A stretch of 64,000 bases of DNA, taken from positions 222,495-286,494 of the forward strand of contig NZ_JAQWFR010000002.1 of the NCBI RefSeq assembly GCF_029238675.1. Reading direction: 5' to 3'. The notes below the pieces were generated by a model, which was not told where the DNA came from, did no database searches, and worked only from the letters and a program-made list of their open reading frames with translations. Of the stretch, positions 9,997 to 20,508 are shown one piece after another; within the stretch, counting starts at the first letter, position 1, and each line of letters opens with the position of its first letter. Position numbers and translations under genes: made by a program. The DNA is from Oceanicoccus sp. Lineage in GTDB: Bacteria; Pseudomonadota; Gammaproteobacteria; Pseudomonadales; Dasaniaceae.

Positions 9997-12150
9997 ATGT
10001 CTGATTACAAACCCAAGCAAGCCAGTGTCGAAGAGTGGAGAGAAGCTGCCACTCAACAAATGAAGGGTAAAAGCCCCGATGAGCTGACCTGGAATACAGC
10101 AGAGGGTATAGATGTTAAATGCCTATATACCGCTGAAGATATTGCCGGCCTGGAATATACCAATACTATGCCAGGTACTGCGCCCTATATTCGTGGGCCG
10201 CAGGCAACCATGTATGCCGGTCGCCCATGGACGATTCGTCAGTACGCGGGTTTCTCAACTGCTGAAGAATCTAACGCTTTCTACCGCAAAGCCTTAGCGG
10301 CAGGTGGTCAGGGTGTTTCTGTAGCTTTCGATTTGGCCACTCACCGTGGGTATGATTCCGATCATCCTCGCGTAACTGGTGATGTGGGTAAGGCGGGTGT
10401 GGCGATTGATTCTATCGAAGATATGAAAATTTTATTTGATGGTATTCCATTGGATAAAGTCTCGGTGTCTATGACCATGAACGGTGCGGTACTGCCGGTA
10501 CTGGCGGGTTATATTGTAGCCGCAGAAGAGCAGGGCGTTAGCCAGGATCAACTAGCGGGTACTATCCAGAACGATATCCTGAAAGAATTTATGGTGCGTA
10601 ATACCTACATCTACCCACCGGCGCCTTCAATAAAAATTATTGGGGACATTATTTCCTATGCCACTGAAAATATGCCCAAGTTCAACACTATTTCTATTTC
10701 CGGTTACCATATTCAGGAAGCCGGTGCCGATGCAGCACTGGAATTAGCTTACACTTTGGCGGACGGTAAAGAATATATCCGCACAGCGATTGCAGCCGGT
10801 TTGGATATTGATCAGTTTGCACCACGCCTGTCTTTCTTCTGGGGCATTGGTATGAACTTCTATATGGAAATCGCCAAAATGCGCGCGGCCCGCCTATTGT
10901 GGGCCGAAATTGTGAGTGAATTTAATCCTGCTAACCCCAAGTCTTCCATGTTGCGTACCCATAGCCAGACTTCAGGTTGGTCCTTAACCGAGCAAGATCC
11001 CTATAACAATGTGGTGCGTACCACGATTGAAGCCATGGCCTCTGTGTTCGGCGGTACCCAGTCTTTGCACACTAACGCTTTAGATGAGGCGATTGCGCTA
11101 CCTACAGAGTTCTCTTCACGTATTGCCCGTAATACCCAGTTAATTATTCAGGAAGAAACCGGTATTACTAAGGTGGTTGATCCATGGGGCGGCTCTTATA
11201 TGATGGAAAGCCTGACTAAAGAGATCGCCGATAAAGCCCGTGAACTGATTCAGGAAGTGGAAGATAAAGGCGGTATGGCTAAAGCCATTGAAACCGGGAT
11301 TCCAAAACTGCGTATCGAAGAATCGGCAGCGAAAAAGCAAGCCCGTATCGACCGCGGTGATGACGTTATCGTCGGTGTTAACAAATACACCCTTGAAGAA
11401 GAAGACGATGTTGAGATTCTGGAAATCGATAACAATGCGGTGCGTGACTCACAAATTGCCCGCCTGGCCGAAATTCGCAGCAACCGCGATGAAAAGGCTG
11501 TAGAAGATGCTTTGGAGGCGATTTACCAAGCCGCTGTGACTGGCAATGGCAATCTGCTAGACTTGGCCGTCAAAGCCACTCGCTTACGGGCGACAGTCGG
11601 GGAGATTTCATTCGCTATGGAACGTGAGTTTGGTCGCTTTAACGCTAACACACAGACTGTGTCTGGTGTTTATGGTAGCGCTTATCAGGACGATGAAAAC
11701 TGGCAAGGTATCTCGGGTGATATCGATAACTTTGTTGAGAAGCATGGTCGTCGCCCTCGTATGCTAGTGTGTAAAATGGGGCAGGACGGTCACGACCGTG
11801 GCGCCAAAGTGATTGCCACAGCCTTCGCTGATGTAGGTTTTGATATCGATTTATCTCCGATGTTTTCAACCCCGGAAGAAGTTGCCAGGCAGGCAGTAGA
11901 AAATGACGTTCACGTTGTGGGCGTTTCCTCGCAGGCAGCGGGTCATAAAACCCTGGTACCTACACTGATCGAAGAACTGAAAAAGCAGGGCGCCGACGAT
12001 ATTATCGTAGTGGCCGGTGGCGTTATTCCTAAACAGGATTATGATTACCTGTATGACGCAGGCGTTAAAGGTATCTTTGGTCCCGGTACCAAAATTCCAC
12101 TAGCGGCCCGCGATGTACTGGACTCCATTAATGCGGCTTATAAATTATAA
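9997..12150 (+). CDS. scpA: Methylmalonyl-CoA mutase, B12-dependent
   Basis: The 717-residue single-chain enzyme isomerises (R)-methylmalonyl-CoA to succinyl-CoA with adenosylcobalamin. The TIM-barrel substrate domain covers the first 530 residues ([72 protein letters not shown]). The cobalamin domain has [13 protein letters not shown], with cobalt-ligand His near residue 599, then [14 protein letters not shown] and [11 protein letters not shown] 9997 is chosen over TTG 9991 because AAGG lies 6 bp upstream. It is followed without a gap by the MeaB-type chaperone gene. Confidence 0.95.
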   Translation: MSDYKPKQASVEEWREAATQQMKGKSPDELTWNTAEGIDVKCLYTAEDIAGLEYTNTMPGTAPYIRGPQATMYAGRPWTIRQYAGFSTAEESNAFYRKALAAGGQGVSVAFDLATHRGYDSDHPRVTGDVGKAGVAIDSIEDMKILFDGIPLDKVSVSMTMNGAVLPVLAGYIVAAEEQGVSQDQLAGTIQNDILKEFMVRNTYIYPPAPSIKIIGDIISYATENMPKFNTISISGYHIQEAGADAALELAYTLADGKEYIRTAIAAGLDIDQFAPRLSFFWGIGMNFYMEIAKMRAARLLWAEIVSEFNPANPKSSMLRTHSQTSGWSLTEQDPYNNVVRTTIEAMASVFGGTQSLHTNALDEAIALPTEFSSRIARNTQLIIQEETGITKVVDPWGGSYMMESLTKEIADKARELIQEVEDKGGMAKAIETGIPKLRIEESAAKKQARIDRGDDVIVGVNKYTLEEEDDVEILEIDNNAVRDSQIARLAEIRSNRDEKAVEDALEAIYQAAVTGNGNLLDLAVKATRLRATVGEISFAMEREFGRFNANTQTVSGVYGSAYQDDENWQGISGDIDNFVEKHGRRPRMLVCKMGQDGHDRGAKVIATAFADVGFDIDLSPMFSTPEEVARQAVENDVHVVGVSSQAAGHKTLVPTLIEELKKQGADDIIVVAGGVIPKQDYDYLYDAGVKGIFGPGTKIPLAARDVLDSINAAYKL

Positions 12151-13107
12151 ATGACGATCGACCTGGACCAATTACAGCAGGGTAATCGCCGGGCGCTCGC
12201 CAAGGCAATTACTTTAGTCGAAAGTAAGTTAGATCTTCATCGTGCTGAAGCTCAGCAAATTCTCGAACAAGTTCTACCTAAAGCCGGCAATAGTATTCGT
12301 ATTGGTATTACCGGTATTCCGGGTGTGGGTAAATCCACCTTTATTGAGACCTTTGGTTTATACCTGATCTCCCTTGGTAAAAAAGTTGCGGTTTTGGCGG
12401 TAGATCCCAGCTCTCCTTTAGCGGGCGGTTCCATCCTCGGCGATAAAACCCGGATGGAAGAGTTGTCGCGTAATGACGCTGCCTTTATTCGTCCTTCGCC
12501 CTCAGAAGGTGCCTTGGGTGGTGTAGCCCAAAAAACCCGTGAAACCATGCTGCTGTGCGAAGCGGCGGGTTACGATGTGATACTGGTTGAAACCGTAGGA
12601 GTGGGGCAAAGCGAATACGAAGTGGCCGGTATGGTCGATTTCTTTATGGTACTAATGCTGCCCAATGCCGGGGATGAATTGCAGGGGATTAAAAAAGGCA
12701 TTATGGAACTGGCGGATGCTTTGGTGGTGAACAAGGCCGATGGCGAATCGATTAACCTCGCGCAACAAACCAGGCGCCATTATGAAAACGCCTTGCACCT
12801 ATTACGGCAGGCCTCTTTCTGGTCGCCACAGGTATTAACATGCTCCGCCCATGAGAATAATAATATCGACACTATATGGGGCATGATTTCTAATTATCAT
12901 GTCGATGCATTAAAGAATAACGCCTTCCATGAAAAACGCTCCCGACAAAACCAGGAGTGGATGGAGAAATTATTATTCGAGATGCTGGAGCTCAAGCTCA
13001 AGCAAAACCCTGAAGTAAAACAACAGTTACCCGACCTGTATAAAAAGGTTGTCAATGGCGAAACCACACCGTATATCGCCGCCAAAACACTAATCGAATT
13101 ACTATAA
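12151..13107 (+). CDS. meaB: Methylmalonyl-CoA mutase-associated GTPase MeaB
   Basis: MeaB/ArgK G3E-family GTPases protect methylmalonyl-CoA mutase and gate cofactor loading. The Walker A loop GITGIPGVGKSTF lies at residues 52-64. The sequence then shows VLAVDPSSPLAGGSILGDKTRM, the switch region ETVGVGQSE, and the base-recognition motif NKADGES. The length of 318 matches the family. Its ATG follows the mutase TAA directly, so the two are translationally linked. The older annotation as an arginine/ornithine transport ATPase is not supported by this context. Confidence 0.95.
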   Translation: MTIDLDQLQQGNRRALAKAITLVESKLDLHRAEAQQILEQVLPKAGNSIRIGITGIPGVGKSTFIETFGLYLISLGKKVAVLAVDPSSPLAGGSILGDKTRMEELSRNDAAFIRPSPSEGALGGVAQKTRETMLLCEAAGYDVILVETVGVGQSEYEVAGMVDFFMVLMLPNAGDELQGIKKGIMELADALVVNKADGESINLAQQTRRHYENALHLLRQASFWSPQVLTCSAHENNNIDTIWGMISNYHVDALKNNAFHEKRSRQNQEWMEKLLFEMLELKLKQNPEVKQQLPDLYKKVVNGETTPYIAAKTLIELL

Positions 13108-13109
13108 CC

Positions 13110-13586
13110 ATGGCTGAATTATTACCTCCTGAACAGGCAGGTCCTTTGCTGGATGAGTTTTTTGCCGAAACGCTGCCCATCACCAAATACCTCAATATGC
13201 GTCTGCATGAGTACACCGGCGATAAGTGTTCATTGGCGATTGATTTAAACCCGTCTGTTAATGATAAGATGACGGCCTTTGGCGGTAGCCTCTACTGTGT
13301 ATCTGTTATGAATTGCTGGGGCATGGTTTATCTGCAAGGTCGTCAGCGGGGCATTAACCCGAATATGGTGGTGAGCCACGCTGAGATTGATTATCTGGCG
13401 CCGGTGGATGATGAGGTGATTATCGCCACCTGCTACGAGCCCGATGATGCGGATTGGGATGGTTTTTTTGAATCCTTCCATAACCGCGGCAAAGCCCGCG
13501 CCAAAGTTAGCTCCAGTATTTGGTGTCGAGGCAAAGAAGCGGTGCGTTTTAATGGCCAGTATGCAATTATTGGCATAATTGATTAA
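13110..13586 (+). CDS. YiiD C-terminal-type hotdog thioesterase
   Basis: The 158-residue protein matches the YiiD C-terminal putative thioesterase family, a single hotdog domain. Visible features are [18 protein letters not shown], in which the central helix packs after the FGGS turn, and [18 protein letters not shown], typical of hotdog strands. The N-terminal acetyltransferase domain of E. coli YiiD (FabY in some databases, unrelated to the ketoacyl synthase) is absent. It starts 2 bp after meaB and so belongs to the methylmalonyl operon. It may release CoA from a stalled acyl-CoA, which is inference from position. Confidence 0.75.
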   Translation: MAELLPPEQAGPLLDEFFAETLPITKYLNMRLHEYTGDKCSLAIDLNPSVNDKMTAFGGSLYCVSVMNCWGMVYLQGRQRGINPNMVVSHAEIDYLAPVDDEVIIATCYEPDDADWDGFFESFHNRGKARAKVSSSIWCRGKEAVRFNGQYAIIGIID

Positions 13587-13602
13587 TAATTTAAATAACA
13601 CT

Positions 13603-14970
13603 ATGACCTTAAAAGTTTACAACAGCTATAGCGGCGAAAAAGAAGTCTTTATCCCGATAGAACCCAATACAGTAAAAATGTATGTTTGTGGCCCCACCGT
13701 CTATAACCGAGTCCATATCGGTAATGCTCGCCCGGTTGTGGTATTTGATACTTTATATCGACTATTAAAAACCCTCTATAGCAACGTTATCTACGCCCGC
13801 AATATCACCGATATCGATGACAAAATCATGCAGGCGGCCAGCGATAATAACGAGGCCATCAGCGATGTGTCTGCCCGTTATACCAAAGCCTATTTTGATG
13901 ATATGGCTGAGCTGAATAACCTGGAGCCGGATGTGGTTCCTTTCGCCACCGAGCATGTAGGTGAAATGATTGCCATGGTTAGCACCCTGATTGAAAAGGG
14001 CCATGCCTACGCCGCTGAAGGTCATGTGCTATTTGATGTTAAATCCATGGATGATTACGGTAAGTTGGCCAAGCGCTCCTTAGAAGATATGTTAGCCGGC
14101 GCCCGTGTTGAAGTCGCTGCCTATAAAAACTATGCCGGTGACTTTGTATTGTGGAAGCCTTCTTCTGAACAAGAACCCGGTTGGGATAGCCCATGGGGTA
14201 GAGGCCGCCCAGGTTGGCATATTGAATGTTCCGCCATGATTGAAAAGCATCTAGGTAACACCATCGATATACACGGCGGTGGTGTCGACCTACAGTTCCC
14301 GCACCACGAAAACGAAATCGCCCAAAGCACCTGTGCCCATGATGGTGAACAGTTTGTGCGCTACTGGATGCATAATGCCTATATCAATATTGATGGCGAG
14401 AAGATGTCTAAATCTTTAGGCAACTTTAGAATGGTGAAAGATCTGCTAGACCATTATTCCGGTGAGGTCCTGCGTTTTACTATTTTGTCGGCCCATTACC
14501 GCTCCGAATTAAACTTTAGTGTTGATGCCCTGGATACGGCGAAGAAGACTCTGGATAATCTTTATAGCTATCTTCAGTCAGTGAATGATGTGGCAGTGGA
14601 TGATTTGGTGGATATTACCGGTACGGATATTTACCAGGCTTTATTGGATGATTTAAATACGCCTATTGCTATTAGAGAGCTTCACGCTTTAGGCAAAAAA
14701 ATGAAAGCAGCAACCGGTGACGAACAGGCTCAGCTTAAATCACTCTTTATCAAATCGGCTGGTTTAATGGGTTTATTACAGCAAGACCCTGAGGCTTGGT
14801 TTTATGTTGAGGCAGCCGACGGCGAAATGTCTGATGCGGATATTGATAAAGAAGTGGTAGCCATGCAGCAAGCCCGACAGGACAAAGATTATGGTCTGGC
14901 AGATGAAATCAGGGATAAACTGCAAGGGCAGGGCATAGTCTTAACCAGAGACGGCTGGAAACGCGGCTAA
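13603..14970 (+). CDS. cysS: Cysteinyl-tRNA synthetase
   Basis: CysRS charges tRNA-Cys. The class I HIGH motif appears as [13 protein letters not shown] and the KMSKS motif as [10 protein letters not shown]. Zinc ligands are visible in [17 protein letters not shown] and [14 protein letters not shown] 13603 gives 455 residues; the longer frame starting at 13579 overlaps the thioesterase stop and adds eight unsupported residues. In Pseudomonas cysS follows glnS, whereas here it closes the methylmalonyl operon about 43 kb from glnS. It is followed immediately by a palindromic repeat and a convergent regulator gene. Confidence 0.95.
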   Translation: MTLKVYNSYSGEKEVFIPIEPNTVKMYVCGPTVYNRVHIGNARPVVVFDTLYRLLKTLYSNVIYARNITDIDDKIMQAASDNNEAISDVSARYTKAYFDDMAELNNLEPDVVPFATEHVGEMIAMVSTLIEKGHAYAAEGHVLFDVKSMDDYGKLAKRSLEDMLAGARVEVAAYKNYAGDFVLWKPSSEQEPGWDSPWGRGRPGWHIECSAMIEKHLGNTIDIHGGGVDLQFPHHENEIAQSTCAHDGEQFVRYWMHNAYINIDGEKMSKSLGNFRMVKDLLDHYSGEVLRFTILSAHYRSELNFSVDALDTAKKTLDNLYSYLQSVNDVAVDDLVDITGTDIYQALLDDLNTPIAIRELHALGKKMKAATGDEQAQLKSLFIKSAGLMGLLQQDPEAWFYVEAADGEMSDADIDKEVVAMQQARQDKDYGLADEIRDKLQGQGIVLTRDGWKRG

Positions 14971-14971
14971 C

Positions 14972-15073
14972 CGTCATTCCCGCGAAGGCGGGAATCCAGT
15001 GCTGTTATTTCCGCCCTGGCGGAAATAACAGCATAAGCATACAGTCTGGATTCCCGCCTTCGCGGGAATGATG
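14972..15073. repeat. Palindromic repeat, full copy
   Basis: The outer arms are CGTCATTCCCGCGAAGGCGGG and its complement, with one change near the right end (ATGATG for ATGACG). The inner hairpin is TGCTGTTATTTCCGCC/GGCGGAAATAACAGCA. It begins 1 bp after the cysS stop and fills the space before the convergent AraC-family gene. Its interior runs in the same direction as the copy at 29.7 kb. Confidence 0.92.
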
Positions 15074-15105
15074 GGGGATATTTTCGGGTATTGTATTATG
15101 TCGCT

Positions 15106-16095
15106 TTAAATCACTTTAAATAATTTTCCCCGTACCGATTTCCGATAAGCCAAAGGTGTCTGCCCCATTGCCTTTTTAAACCGCCCACAAAAATAACTAC
15201 TATCTTGATAGCCAGAAGCACAAGCCACTTCTTGAATACTCAAGTTACTTGTACGCAATAACTCCCGGGCACTATCCAGCCGTTGTTGTTGTAAATAGTC
15301 ACTGGCTGTTGTGCCTACCGCTTGCTTAAAACGTCGATTAAAAGTCCGTGGACTTAACTCCAGTTCAGCGGCTAACTCTGATAAATGAATACTCTCCCGG
15401 TAATGACGCTGCAACCATTCCTGTGCCTCAATAATTGTTTCATCCTGATGGGGGCTGCTAACTTGTTCCGCATAAGCGTGGTCAGCAAAAGGGCGACGAA
15501 TTTCCGGGGAAAATTGGCCTTCAACTTGCCGGGCAATGGCCTGCCCATAACACTGTTGAATAAAATGCACCATTAAATCCGCAATAGAGTTAACACTACC
15601 GACGCAGTAAATATTATCGGCCTGGGTGATAAGGTACTGACGTTTTAGCTCTACCTGCGGATAGCGTTCAGCAAATTGATCACAGTAATACCAGTGCGTA
15701 GTGGCTGGCTGTTCATTCAATAAACCGGCCTCCGCCAAAAAATAACTGCTGGTACCCACCGCACAAATCAAACTCTGTTGTCTGGCCATGCGTTGCAACC
15801 AGGGAATAATCCAGCGGTGTTTTTTTAAATTATTTACCGGGTTACGCCATAACGAAGGAATAATCACCAGGTCCGTTTGTTCAATCATGTCAGGGGTTGC
15901 CGTCGCCACGATGCTTAAACCGCCCGCTGTCATTACCGGCCCAGTTTGCTGGCTAACAATTTCAATCTGTAAGCGGGGTTGTTTGCGGTTACGTGTCCGA
16001 ACCTGCTCATTAGCTGCGTTGAGGATTTCCAGCGGTAGGCTGATGCTGGTGGCAAGGCAGGTTTGGGGAGCCAGTAGGGTGATATGTTGCATCAA
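15106..16095 (-). CDS. GlxA-type AraC family regulator
   Basis: The 329-residue protein has the two-part layout of GlxA-like regulators. An N-terminal DJ-1/PfpI-like domain (to about residue 190) shows the elbow region ICAVGTSSYFLAEAGLLNEQ, then ATTHW. A C-terminal AraC double HTH follows (LAAELELSPRTFNRRFKQAVG, then VACASGYQDSSYFCGRFKKAMGQTPLAYR). The nucleophilic Cys typical of active DJ-1 proteins is not at the elbow, so the domain is probably a ligand sensor. It is divergent from the ketoacyl synthase gene and may control it. The ligand is unknown. Confidence 0.85.
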   Translation of the reverse strand: MMQHITLLAPQTCLATSISLPLEILNAANEQVRTRNRKQPRLQIEIVSQQTGPVMTAGGLSIVATATPDMIEQTDLVIIPSLWRNPVNNLKKHRWIIPWLQRMARQQSLICAVGTSSYFLAEAGLLNEQPATTHWYYCDQFAERYPQVELKRQYLITQADNIYCVGSVNSIADLMVHFIQQCYGQAIARQVEGQFSPEIRRPFADHAYAEQVSSPHQDETIIEAQEWLQRHYRESIHLSELAAELELSPRTFNRRFKQAVGTTASDYLQQQRLDSARELLRTSNLSIQEVACASGYQDSSYFCGRFKKAMGQTPLAYRKSVRGKLFKVI

Positions 16096-16234
16096 TGATG
16101 ACCTAAATGTCCGGTTGGCGTAAAAGTTACATTGTATGTCTTTATGGTTTCATTTTAATAGCGCTTTTGCGAGTAGAATGTTCTCAAATTGCTTCATTAC
16201 TTATACATAAAGCATTGCCCAGGCAGGACACACT

Positions 16235-18097
16235 ATGGCTAAAATTCCCGTAATTACTGGTTTTGGCGGCATTAATACCGCCGGTAGAAGTTCCTTTCAC
16301 CACGGTTACCGCCGTTTGATTCTGGATGCACTGAATCAGCAGCAGGCCGACCAGACCTACCGAAGCCTCGCCAGTTTAATGAAGTTGGAATTAAACGGTA
16401 CCGAGCAGCAAAAACAGTTTATTCGTGACCATACCTTGATTCGCCGTATTGAAGATGAGCGTTTTAAGGTTGATGGCATTCGTATTAACAAACGTATACC
16501 GGTTAGTGTCTCTGGCGATGACTCTGCCAGCTTTATCACCAAAGCCCGTAACCTGCCTCAGCAGATTCCTGAAAACTGGAAGGTTAGCCCGATTGAAGAC
16601 AAAATGGTTAAAGTCGATATCACCGGTGAAACAGAATTTATGTACCCCACCAAACGCAGTATTGCGGTTCAGGCGGCGGGGCAGTTACCCACTGGTTTTG
16701 ATCCCGGCAGTTTATACCCCGCACGCAGCCACCCCCGCGGTTTGGAAATGGCAGTCTATGGTGCCTCTGATGCGGTGCGGTCCATGGGTATTGATTGGGA
16801 TGTGGTTTGCCAGCACGTGTCACCGGATCAAGTGAGTGTCTACGCCGGCAGTGCTATGGGTCAATTAGATCAGCATGGTCACGGTGGTATGTTGGGGGCT
16901 CGCTATAACGATAAGCGTACTACTTCAAAACATTGTCCTTTTGGTCTGGCAGAAATGCCAGCGGATTTTATTAATGCTTATGTACTGGGCAGTATGGGTA
17001 ATACCGGTACTTATGTGGGTGCCTGTGCCTCGTTCCTCTACAACCTGCGCGCTGCCGTTAGTGATATCCAAAACGGCAATGCCCGGGTGGTGGTGGTTGG
17101 CAGTAGTGAAGCCCCGGTAGAATCGGATGTTATGGAAGGCTATGCCGTAATGGGGGCGCTGGCAACAGACCAGGCCCTATTGGAACTTGATACAAAACAG
17201 GGTTTGAACAGCCCGGACCACCGTCGTGCCGCCAGACCATTTAGTAGTAACTGCGGTTTTACCATTGCCGAGTCTTCGCAATATATCGTATTGATGGATG
17301 ATGCATTGGCGATGGATTTAGGTGCTACGGTGCATGGCGCGGTAACCGATGTTTTTGTGAATGCCGATGGCCATAAAAAGTCGATTTCTTCACCGGGTGT
17401 TGGCAATTACATCACTATGGCCAAAGCAGTAGCTTCCGCCCGTGGTTTGTTGGGTGATGAATCCATCAGGCAGCGTTCTTTTGTTCAAGCTCACGGTACC
17501 AGTACACCGCAAAACCGTGTCTCCGAGTCCCATATCCTTAATGAAACCGCCAAGATGTTTGGCATCGAAAATTGGCCAGTAGCGGCGATTAAAGCCTATG
17601 TTGGGCATTCACTGGGTGCTTCTCCAGGTGACCAGATAATGGCTACCCTGGGTGTTTGGTCTGACGGCATTATTCCGGGTATTAGTACCATTGATCACGT
17701 GGCTGAGGATGTTTACCAAAGCAACCTGCAAATCGGCAGCTCCCATATTGATGTCGGCGCCCGCAATATTGATAGCGCCATTCTCAACGCCAAAGGTTTT
17801 GGCGGTAACAATGCTTCAGCTACCGTTATCGCTCCCCATATTGTGGCGACCATGCTGGCCAATAAACACGGTGCAGAGGCAATGACAGCCTATAAAATCC
17901 GTAATGAAGCTGCCCTGGAACAAGCGGCAGCCTATGATGAATCTGCCCTGAGTGGCGATGCTTTACCTATCTATAAGTTTGACCACAATGTCCTGGGCGA
18001 TGAGGATCTCAGCTTCTCTAGTCGTAAAATCAGCGTCCCGGGCTACGAGTTTGATATTGATCTGGACCTCACATCACCTTATGCTGAGCTGCTTTAG
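16235..18097 (+). CDS. fabY: FabY-type beta-ketoacyl-ACP synthase
   Basis: This thiolase-fold condensing enzyme has 620 residues, far longer than FabB/FabF (about 410). It resembles Pseudomonas FabY, which condenses acetyl-CoA with malonyl-ACP to start fatty acid synthesis. The start VITGFGGINTAGRSSFHHGYRR is typical of FabY. The catalytic triad is visible: Cys264 in GACASFLYN, His420 in QAHGTSTPQNR and His458 in YVGHSLGASPGDQ. A glycine-rich GFGGNNAS closes the core. Start ATG 16235 has an AGG-rich ribosome site. It is divergent from a GlxA-type regulator and is followed by a methyltransferase gene. Confidence 0.85.
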   Translation: MAKIPVITGFGGINTAGRSSFHHGYRRLILDALNQQQADQTYRSLASLMKLELNGTEQQKQFIRDHTLIRRIEDERFKVDGIRINKRIPVSVSGDDSASFITKARNLPQQIPENWKVSPIEDKMVKVDITGETEFMYPTKRSIAVQAAGQLPTGFDPGSLYPARSHPRGLEMAVYGASDAVRSMGIDWDVVCQHVSPDQVSVYAGSAMGQLDQHGHGGMLGARYNDKRTTSKHCPFGLAEMPADFINAYVLGSMGNTGTYVGACASFLYNLRAAVSDIQNGNARVVVVGSSEAPVESDVMEGYAVMGALATDQALLELDTKQGLNSPDHRRAARPFSSNCGFTIAESSQYIVLMDDALAMDLGATVHGAVTDVFVNADGHKKSISSPGVGNYITMAKAVASARGLLGDESIRQRSFVQAHGTSTPQNRVSESHILNETAKMFGIENWPVAAIKAYVGHSLGASPGDQIMATLGVWSDGIIPGISTIDHVAEDVYQSNLQIGSSHIDVGARNIDSAILNAKGFGGNNASATVIAPHIVATMLANKHGAEAMTAYKIRNEAALEQAAAYDESALSGDALPIYKFDHNVLGDEDLSFSSRKISVPGYEFDIDLDLTSPYAELL

Positions 18098-18134
18098 CGG
18101 CAGATTATTAATTATAAAAAAGGTGTACCCAACA

Positions 18135-18965
18135 GTGGCTTCACAGAGTCAACAGAGCAATACCAGACCCTACCTGTTAAATGTTCCCTCCCTTAACAAA
18201 TCTGTCAGCCTATGGGTGCACGACCAGCGTGACCAACATGTCTCCAAGGGGATTGCTGAACAGGGCATCTGGGAAAGTTACGAAACCCAGTTATTTATGC
18301 AGCGTTTAAAGCCGGGTATTAACGTGGTTGATGTGGGTGCCAATATTGGTTACTACAGTGTTATCGCCGCTGACCAGTTAGCCGGTAGTGGATACATTGC
18401 CGCCTTTGAACCCGACCCGGAAAACTATCAACTACTCCAAAAAAACTTACAGCATAATCACTTTGATGCTATTGATGGAGGAAAGGTTGATGCGGTACAT
18501 GCAGGCTTGGCAGGGCAAGATAGCGAAGGCGAATTATTTTTAAGCGATAGCAATTTTGGTGACCACCAAATTTATGACGCAGGCGAGGGCAGGGCTTCAC
18601 GATCTATTCGTTTACTGAATGGTAGCGACTATTTACAGCAAAAAATCCAACATATCGATTTACTAAAAATTGATACCCAGGGGGCGGAGTCCGCAGTGAT
18701 AGCCGGCTTGTTGCCCCTGTTGCAAAATAGCGGCGATAAACTCAGCATAATAATAGAGTTTTGGCCCTATGGTTTACGTCAATCAGGTTCCAGTGCTCAC
18801 CAGTTGGTGGATATGTTAAGCAGCTTAAATTTGCCAATAAGAATCATTGACCATCTTGACCGTAACTTACTGCATTGCACCGAACAGCAACTCAGGGAGT
18901 GGGTAGATATGGTAGAAACCAACCCGCAAGATCAGGGGTTTATGAATATATTACTGGGGAAATAA
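18135..18965 (+). CDS. FkbM family methyltransferase
   Basis: An SAM-dependent methyltransferase of the FkbM type. Motif I is VVDVGANIGYYSVIAA and the acidic loop is AAFEPDPENYQLLQKNL. The later IDLLKIDTQGAESAVIAGL is the FkbM hallmark. The open frame reaches back into fabY, but residues before GTG 18135 have no family character, and AGGTG lies about 9 bp upstream of that GTG, giving 276 residues. FkbM enzymes often methylate hydroxyls on sugars, lipids or polyketides; the substrate here is unknown. It starts 37 bp after fabY and is probably co-transcribed. Confidence 0.8.
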   Translation: MASQSQQSNTRPYLLNVPSLNKSVSLWVHDQRDQHVSKGIAEQGIWESYETQLFMQRLKPGINVVDVGANIGYYSVIAADQLAGSGYIAAFEPDPENYQLLQKNLQHNHFDAIDGGKVDAVHAGLAGQDSEGELFLSDSNFGDHQIYDAGEGRASRSIRLLNGSDYLQQKIQHIDLLKIDTQGAESAVIAGLLPLLQNSGDKLSIIIEFWPYGLRQSGSSAHQLVDMLSSLNLPIRIIDHLDRNLLHCTEQQLREWVDMVETNPQDQGFMNILLGK

Positions 18966-19080
18966 GTCCTTCCTGAACGGTACACCCACCATCAGGAGTA
19001 ATTACCCCTGAAAGCTTGATTGCGGGGTGCATAGTCACTATTATTTGCGCCCCTGCCACTCAAAGTTATCCGCCGACTCT

Positions 19081-19662
19081 ATGGATGCCCTGACCCTACT
19101 TCACAGCCGAAATTCAGCACCAAGACTCCGTGAACCCGCCCCAGAGGGCGAGGCATTGGAGAATATGTTTAAAGCAGCCTTAAGGGCCCCAGACCATGCC
19201 TGGCTGCGCCCCTGGCGATTTTTAACCATCACTGGTGATAGCCGCCATGAATTGGGCCAGCTATTTGTAACAGCGACCCAGCGTCGTCGGGAGCAAGCCG
19301 GTGAACCGGCAATGACCGCAGAAGAAATTACCAAATTAACGGCCAAGCCATTGCGAGCGCCGTTGATAATCACAGTGATAGCCAGCATCAAGGAACACCC
19401 CAAAGTGCCCGCCGTAGAGCAGGTGATATCTGCCGGTTGCGCCGCCCATGGGCTATTATTGGCAGCCCACGCTCAAGGTTTTGCCGGTGTTTGGCGCACT
19501 GGCAGCAATGTTGCTGATCCCACCGTTATGCAGGGGCTGGGTTTACAGCCCCATGAAGAAATTATTGGTTTCTTATACTTTGGTACTGTGGATGGTAACT
19601 ACAAAACTTTGCGTGAGCTAACGGTTGATGATTACAAGCAGTCCTGGAAACCCTCTAAATAA
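19081..19662 (+). CDS. Nitroreductase family protein (YdjA-like)
   Basis: This FMN-dependent NAD(P)H oxidoreductase of 193 residues has the YdjA/TdsD-type nitroreductase pattern. Visible blocks are HSRNSAPRLREPAPEGEALE, AALRAPDHAWLRPWRF, PLRAPLIITVIA, SAGCAAHGLLLAAHAQGFAGVWRTG and EIIGFLYFGT. ATG 19081 places MDALTLLHSR at the front as in YdjA. An in-frame GTG at 19027 would add 18 residues and lacks support. The natural substrate of YdjA-type enzymes is not established. Confidence 0.85.
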   Translation: MDALTLLHSRNSAPRLREPAPEGEALENMFKAALRAPDHAWLRPWRFLTITGDSRHELGQLFVTATQRRREQAGEPAMTAEEITKLTAKPLRAPLIITVIASIKEHPKVPAVEQVISAGCAAHGLLLAAHAQGFAGVWRTGSNVADPTVMQGLGLQPHEEIIGFLYFGTVDGNYKTLRELTVDDYKQSWKPSK

Positions 19663-19689
19663 TGACCTGAATACTAATAAGGAACAGTA

Positions 19690-20508
19690 ATGATACAGCC
19701 AGAACTAACCACCTTATCGCTTGATATAACCGATCATATTGCTACCGTAACCCTCAACCGTCCCAGCAAAGCCAATGCCATGAGTGTTGAAATGTGGGAT
19801 CAGCTGGAACTGTGTTTTAACTGGCTGGATGCAAACCCCGAGGTTCGCGTAGTGATCCTGGCGGGAGAGGGCAAGCACTTTTGCGCGGGGATTGATTTAG
19901 CCATGTTTGGTGGCATGGCCGGTGTCGAAGGCATTGACCCAGCCCGAGCTGCAGAATTGCTGCGACTAAAAATCCTCAGCCTGCAAGGCAATCTCACTGC
20001 CATCGAGCAGTGCAGAAAACCAGTATTGGCGGCCATTCATTACACCTGTGTGGGTGGCGGCATTGATATGATCGCCTGTTGCGATATGCGCTACTGCACG
20101 ACAGATGCTTATTTCTGCATCAAAGAAATTGATATCGGTATGACCGCCGATGTCGGTACACTGCAGCGCCTGCCTTATATTATTGGTGATGGGCAGGTGC
20201 GTGAGCTGACCTATACCGGCCGCACGGTACATGCTGATGAGGCTTTGAATCTTGGGTTGGTGAATAAAGTTTACCAGGATCGCGAAGCCATGCTGGAAGG
20301 GGTTACTGAAATTGCCAGGCAAATTGCTACCAAGTCTCCCCTGGCCATTCGTGGCAGCAAAGAAATGCTGTTATACAGCCGCGACCACAGCGTCCAGGAC
20401 AGCTTAAATTATATGGCCACATGGAATGCAGGCATGTTAAGCATGTCCGATGTGCTATTAACAGCAGAGGCCGCTGCCAAAGGTGAAATTCCTGACTATG
20501 AAGATTAG
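19690..20508 (+). CDS. Enoyl-CoA hydratase/isomerase, dienoyl-CoA isomerase-like
   Basis: This crotonase-fold protein of 272 residues acts on unsaturated acyl-CoAs. The oxyanion segments are GKHFCAGIDLAMFGG and AIHYTCVGGGIDMIACCDMRY. The segment KEIDIGMTADVGTLQRLP closely follows the delta3,5-delta2,4-dienoyl-CoA isomerase pattern, where the Glu and Asp in this stretch are catalytic, which favours that reaction over simple hydration. The role would be degradation of unsaturated fatty acids. It is 27 bp after the nitroreductase and may share its transcript. Confidence 0.82.
   Translation: MIQPELTTLSLDITDHIATVTLNRPSKANAMSVEMWDQLELCFNWLDANPEVRVVILAGEGKHFCAGIDLAMFGGMAGVEGIDPARAAELLRLKILSLQGNLTAIEQCRKPVLAAIHYTCVGGGIDMIACCDMRYCTTDAYFCIKEIDIGMTADVGTLQRLPYIIGDGQVRELTYTGRTVHADEALNLGLVNKVYQDREAMLEGVTEIARQIATKSPLAIRGSKEMLLYSRDHSVQDSLNYMATWNAGMLSMSDVLLTAEAAAKGEIPDYED

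Noticed and set aside
12151..13107. The GTPase as an arginine/ornithine transport kinase (ArgK)
   Set aside because: Its coupling to methylmalonyl-CoA mutase and the G3E motifs fit MeaB better.
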